From NCBI GenBank assembly GCA_937891875.1, contig CALATR010001021.1, forward strand, positions 1 to 5,321: a stretch of DNA of 5,321 nucleotides, written 5' to 3'. Source of the DNA: an uncultured Pseudomonadota bacterium (lineage in GTDB: Bacteria > Myxococcota_A > UBA796 > GCA-2862545). A program made the translations under genes and the position numbers. Under the pieces are notes generated by a model. It was not told the DNA's origin. It saw only the letters and a program-made list of their open reading frames with translations, and did no database searches. Each line of letters begins with the position of its first letter. The stretch's first letter is position 1. This document shows positions 4,712 to 5,321 of this stretch, in pieces.

Positions 4712-4771
4712 CGCACCCCACTGGGTGGGCCCGCACGCCCGCGTGTCCTCAGGGCACGTCTGGAGGCATTT

Positions 4772-5321
4772 GTGCACAACGTCAACGAGGTCACCAAGTC
4801 CGTCGAGATCGGCGGTCAGACCATCACCTTCGAGACTGGCAAGTACGCCAAGCAGGCCAGCGGCGCCGTCATGGTCAGCTGCGGTGACAGCCAGGTCCTC
4901 GTCACCGCCGTCTGCGCGGAGGGGTTCCGCACCTTCGACTTCCTGCCGCTCACCGTGGACTACCAGGACCGCAACGGCGCCAACGGCACCATCCCCGGCG
5001 GCTTCTTCAAGCGTGAGGGCCGCTCCGGCGAGCGCGAGATCCTGATCTCCCGCCTCATCGACCGCCCGATCCGTCCGCTCTTCCCGAAGCACTTCCGGAT
5101 GGAGCTGCAGGTCATCGCGACCACCATCTCCTTCGACAAGGAGAACGAGACCGACGTGCTCGCCTTCAACGGCGCCTCGGCCGCGTTCCACATCTCGGAG
5201 GCCCCCCTCAGCGAGCCCGCCGCCGCCGTGCGCGTGTGCCGCGTGAACGGTGAGCTGGTGCTCAACCCCGGCTTCGAGGGGCGCGAGAAGGCCGACATCA
5301 ACCTCGTCGTCGCCGGCACCC
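4772..5321 (+). CDS. pnp: Polyribonucleotide nucleotidyltransferase (PNPase), N-terminal part
   Basis: PNPase degrades RNA 3'-5' by phosphorolysis as a ring-shaped trimer, often with RNase E in a degradosome. The window holds the first 183 residues of a protein usually about 700 long; it runs off the right edge. The first RNase PH-like core is clear: G-D-S-Q-V-L-V-T-A-V (38-47) and P-G-G-F-F-K-R-E-G-R (75-84). In the latter, K80-R81 match the FFRR-loop arginines that line the RNA channel. S-R-L-I-D-R-P-I-R-P-L-F (93-104) and G-A-S-A-A (134-138) follow. The phosphate site, KH and S1 domains lie beyond the window. The start is GTG at 4772, with GGAGG five bases upstream; no in-frame ATG fits. 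Residues 66-73 (Q-D-R-N-G-A-N-G) replace the usual Q-E-R/K-T-Y-A-A-G. It follows rpsO, the standard order. Confidence 0.96.
   Translation, partial: MHNVNEVTKSVEIGGQTITFETGKYAKQASGAVMVSCGDSQVLVTAVCAEGFRTFDFLPLTVDYQDRNGANGTIPGGFFKREGRSGEREILISRLIDRPIRPLFPKHFRMELQVIATTISFDKENETDVLAFNGASAAFHISEAPLSEPAAAVRVCRVNGELVLNPGFEGREKADINLVVAGT

Larger units (their letters stand above)
4473..4771 (+). promoter_or_regulatory. Long structured pnp leader / rpsO-pnp intergenic region
   Basis: This stretch of about 300 bases has no convincing gene but many stems. TGGCTG (4522-4527) pairs with CGGCCA (4534-4539). TGGACC (4541-4546) pairs with GGTCCA (4551-4556) around CTCG. CCGGCA (4596-4601) pairs with TGCCGG (4605-4610) around GGT. 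GTGGTTC (4630-4636) pairs with GAGCCAC (4640-4646) around TAG with one wobble. A long interrupted helix lies at 4655-4711. CCCAC (4717-4721) pairs with GTGGG (4725-4729). A less structured, A-rich part lies at 4561-4580. GGACCGGTCC at 4499-4508 is a perfect palindrome. E. coli pnp has a hairpin leader cut by RNase III and used for autoregulation; a similar job here is inference. Confidence 0.45.

Noticed and set aside
4630..4887. 85-codon plus-strand frame in the pnp leader
   Set aside because: It overlaps the first 116 bases of pnp out of frame, has no ribosome site and covers the strongest predicted RNA helix.
4056..5045. Long plus-strand frame across rpsO and the start of pnp
   Set aside because: It is a shifted-frame shadow of rpsO and pnp, rich in Ser, Arg and Pro with no recognisable domain.

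Overview
The window reads as chromosomal DNA of a GC-rich bacterium: codon third positions are mostly G or C, starts are ATG or GTG, and every gene has a purine-rich Shine-Dalgarno sequence. Gene content fits a housekeeping locus. My best guess is a myxobacterium-like or other former deltaproteobacterial lineage, mainly because the small protein at 80-253 (beginning MLDAYIIERIRRER) resembles hypothetical proteins I associate with that group. This is a recollection, not a search result, and the phylum stays uncertain.

Left part (1-1247), minus strand. A 57-residue charged protein (80-253) has its own sigma-70-like promoter. Upstream of it is a 267-residue Rossmann/DUF2520 protein (393-1196), an NAD(P)-binding dehydrogenase-like family of unsettled function. 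The first 79 bases hold no gene I can call.

Centre (1248-2570), plus strand, divergent from the DUF2520 gene across 51 bp. A 440-residue protein keeps the whole fold of a biotin carboxylase (AccC-type, ATP-grasp), but the glycine-rich ATP loop and nearly all metal- and bicarbonate-binding residues are replaced. It looks like a pseudoenzyme under selection rather than a decayed gene, and it is the most unusual item here.

Right part (2625-5321), plus strand. rbfA, truB, rpsO and the start of pnp follow in the classic translation/RNA-metabolism order. RbfA matures the 30S subunit, TruB makes pseudouridine 55 in tRNA, S15 is a primary 16S rRNA binder and PNPase is the 3'-5' exoribonuclease. The infB gene that normally precedes rbfA is absent; the carboxylase-like gene sits there instead. 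No ribF lies between truB and rpsO.

The non-coding parts of this cluster are rich in signals. The truB-rpsO gap has two inverted repeats, one overlapping a perfect TTGACA, and a hairpin-bearing leader of about 90 nt. rpsO ends in a strong hairpin terminator. A 331-base gap before pnp holds several stem-loops, including a long interrupted helix of 16 base pairs. These are good candidates for autoregulatory leaders of S15 and PNPase. I see no mobile element, CRISPR array, tRNA or rRNA.
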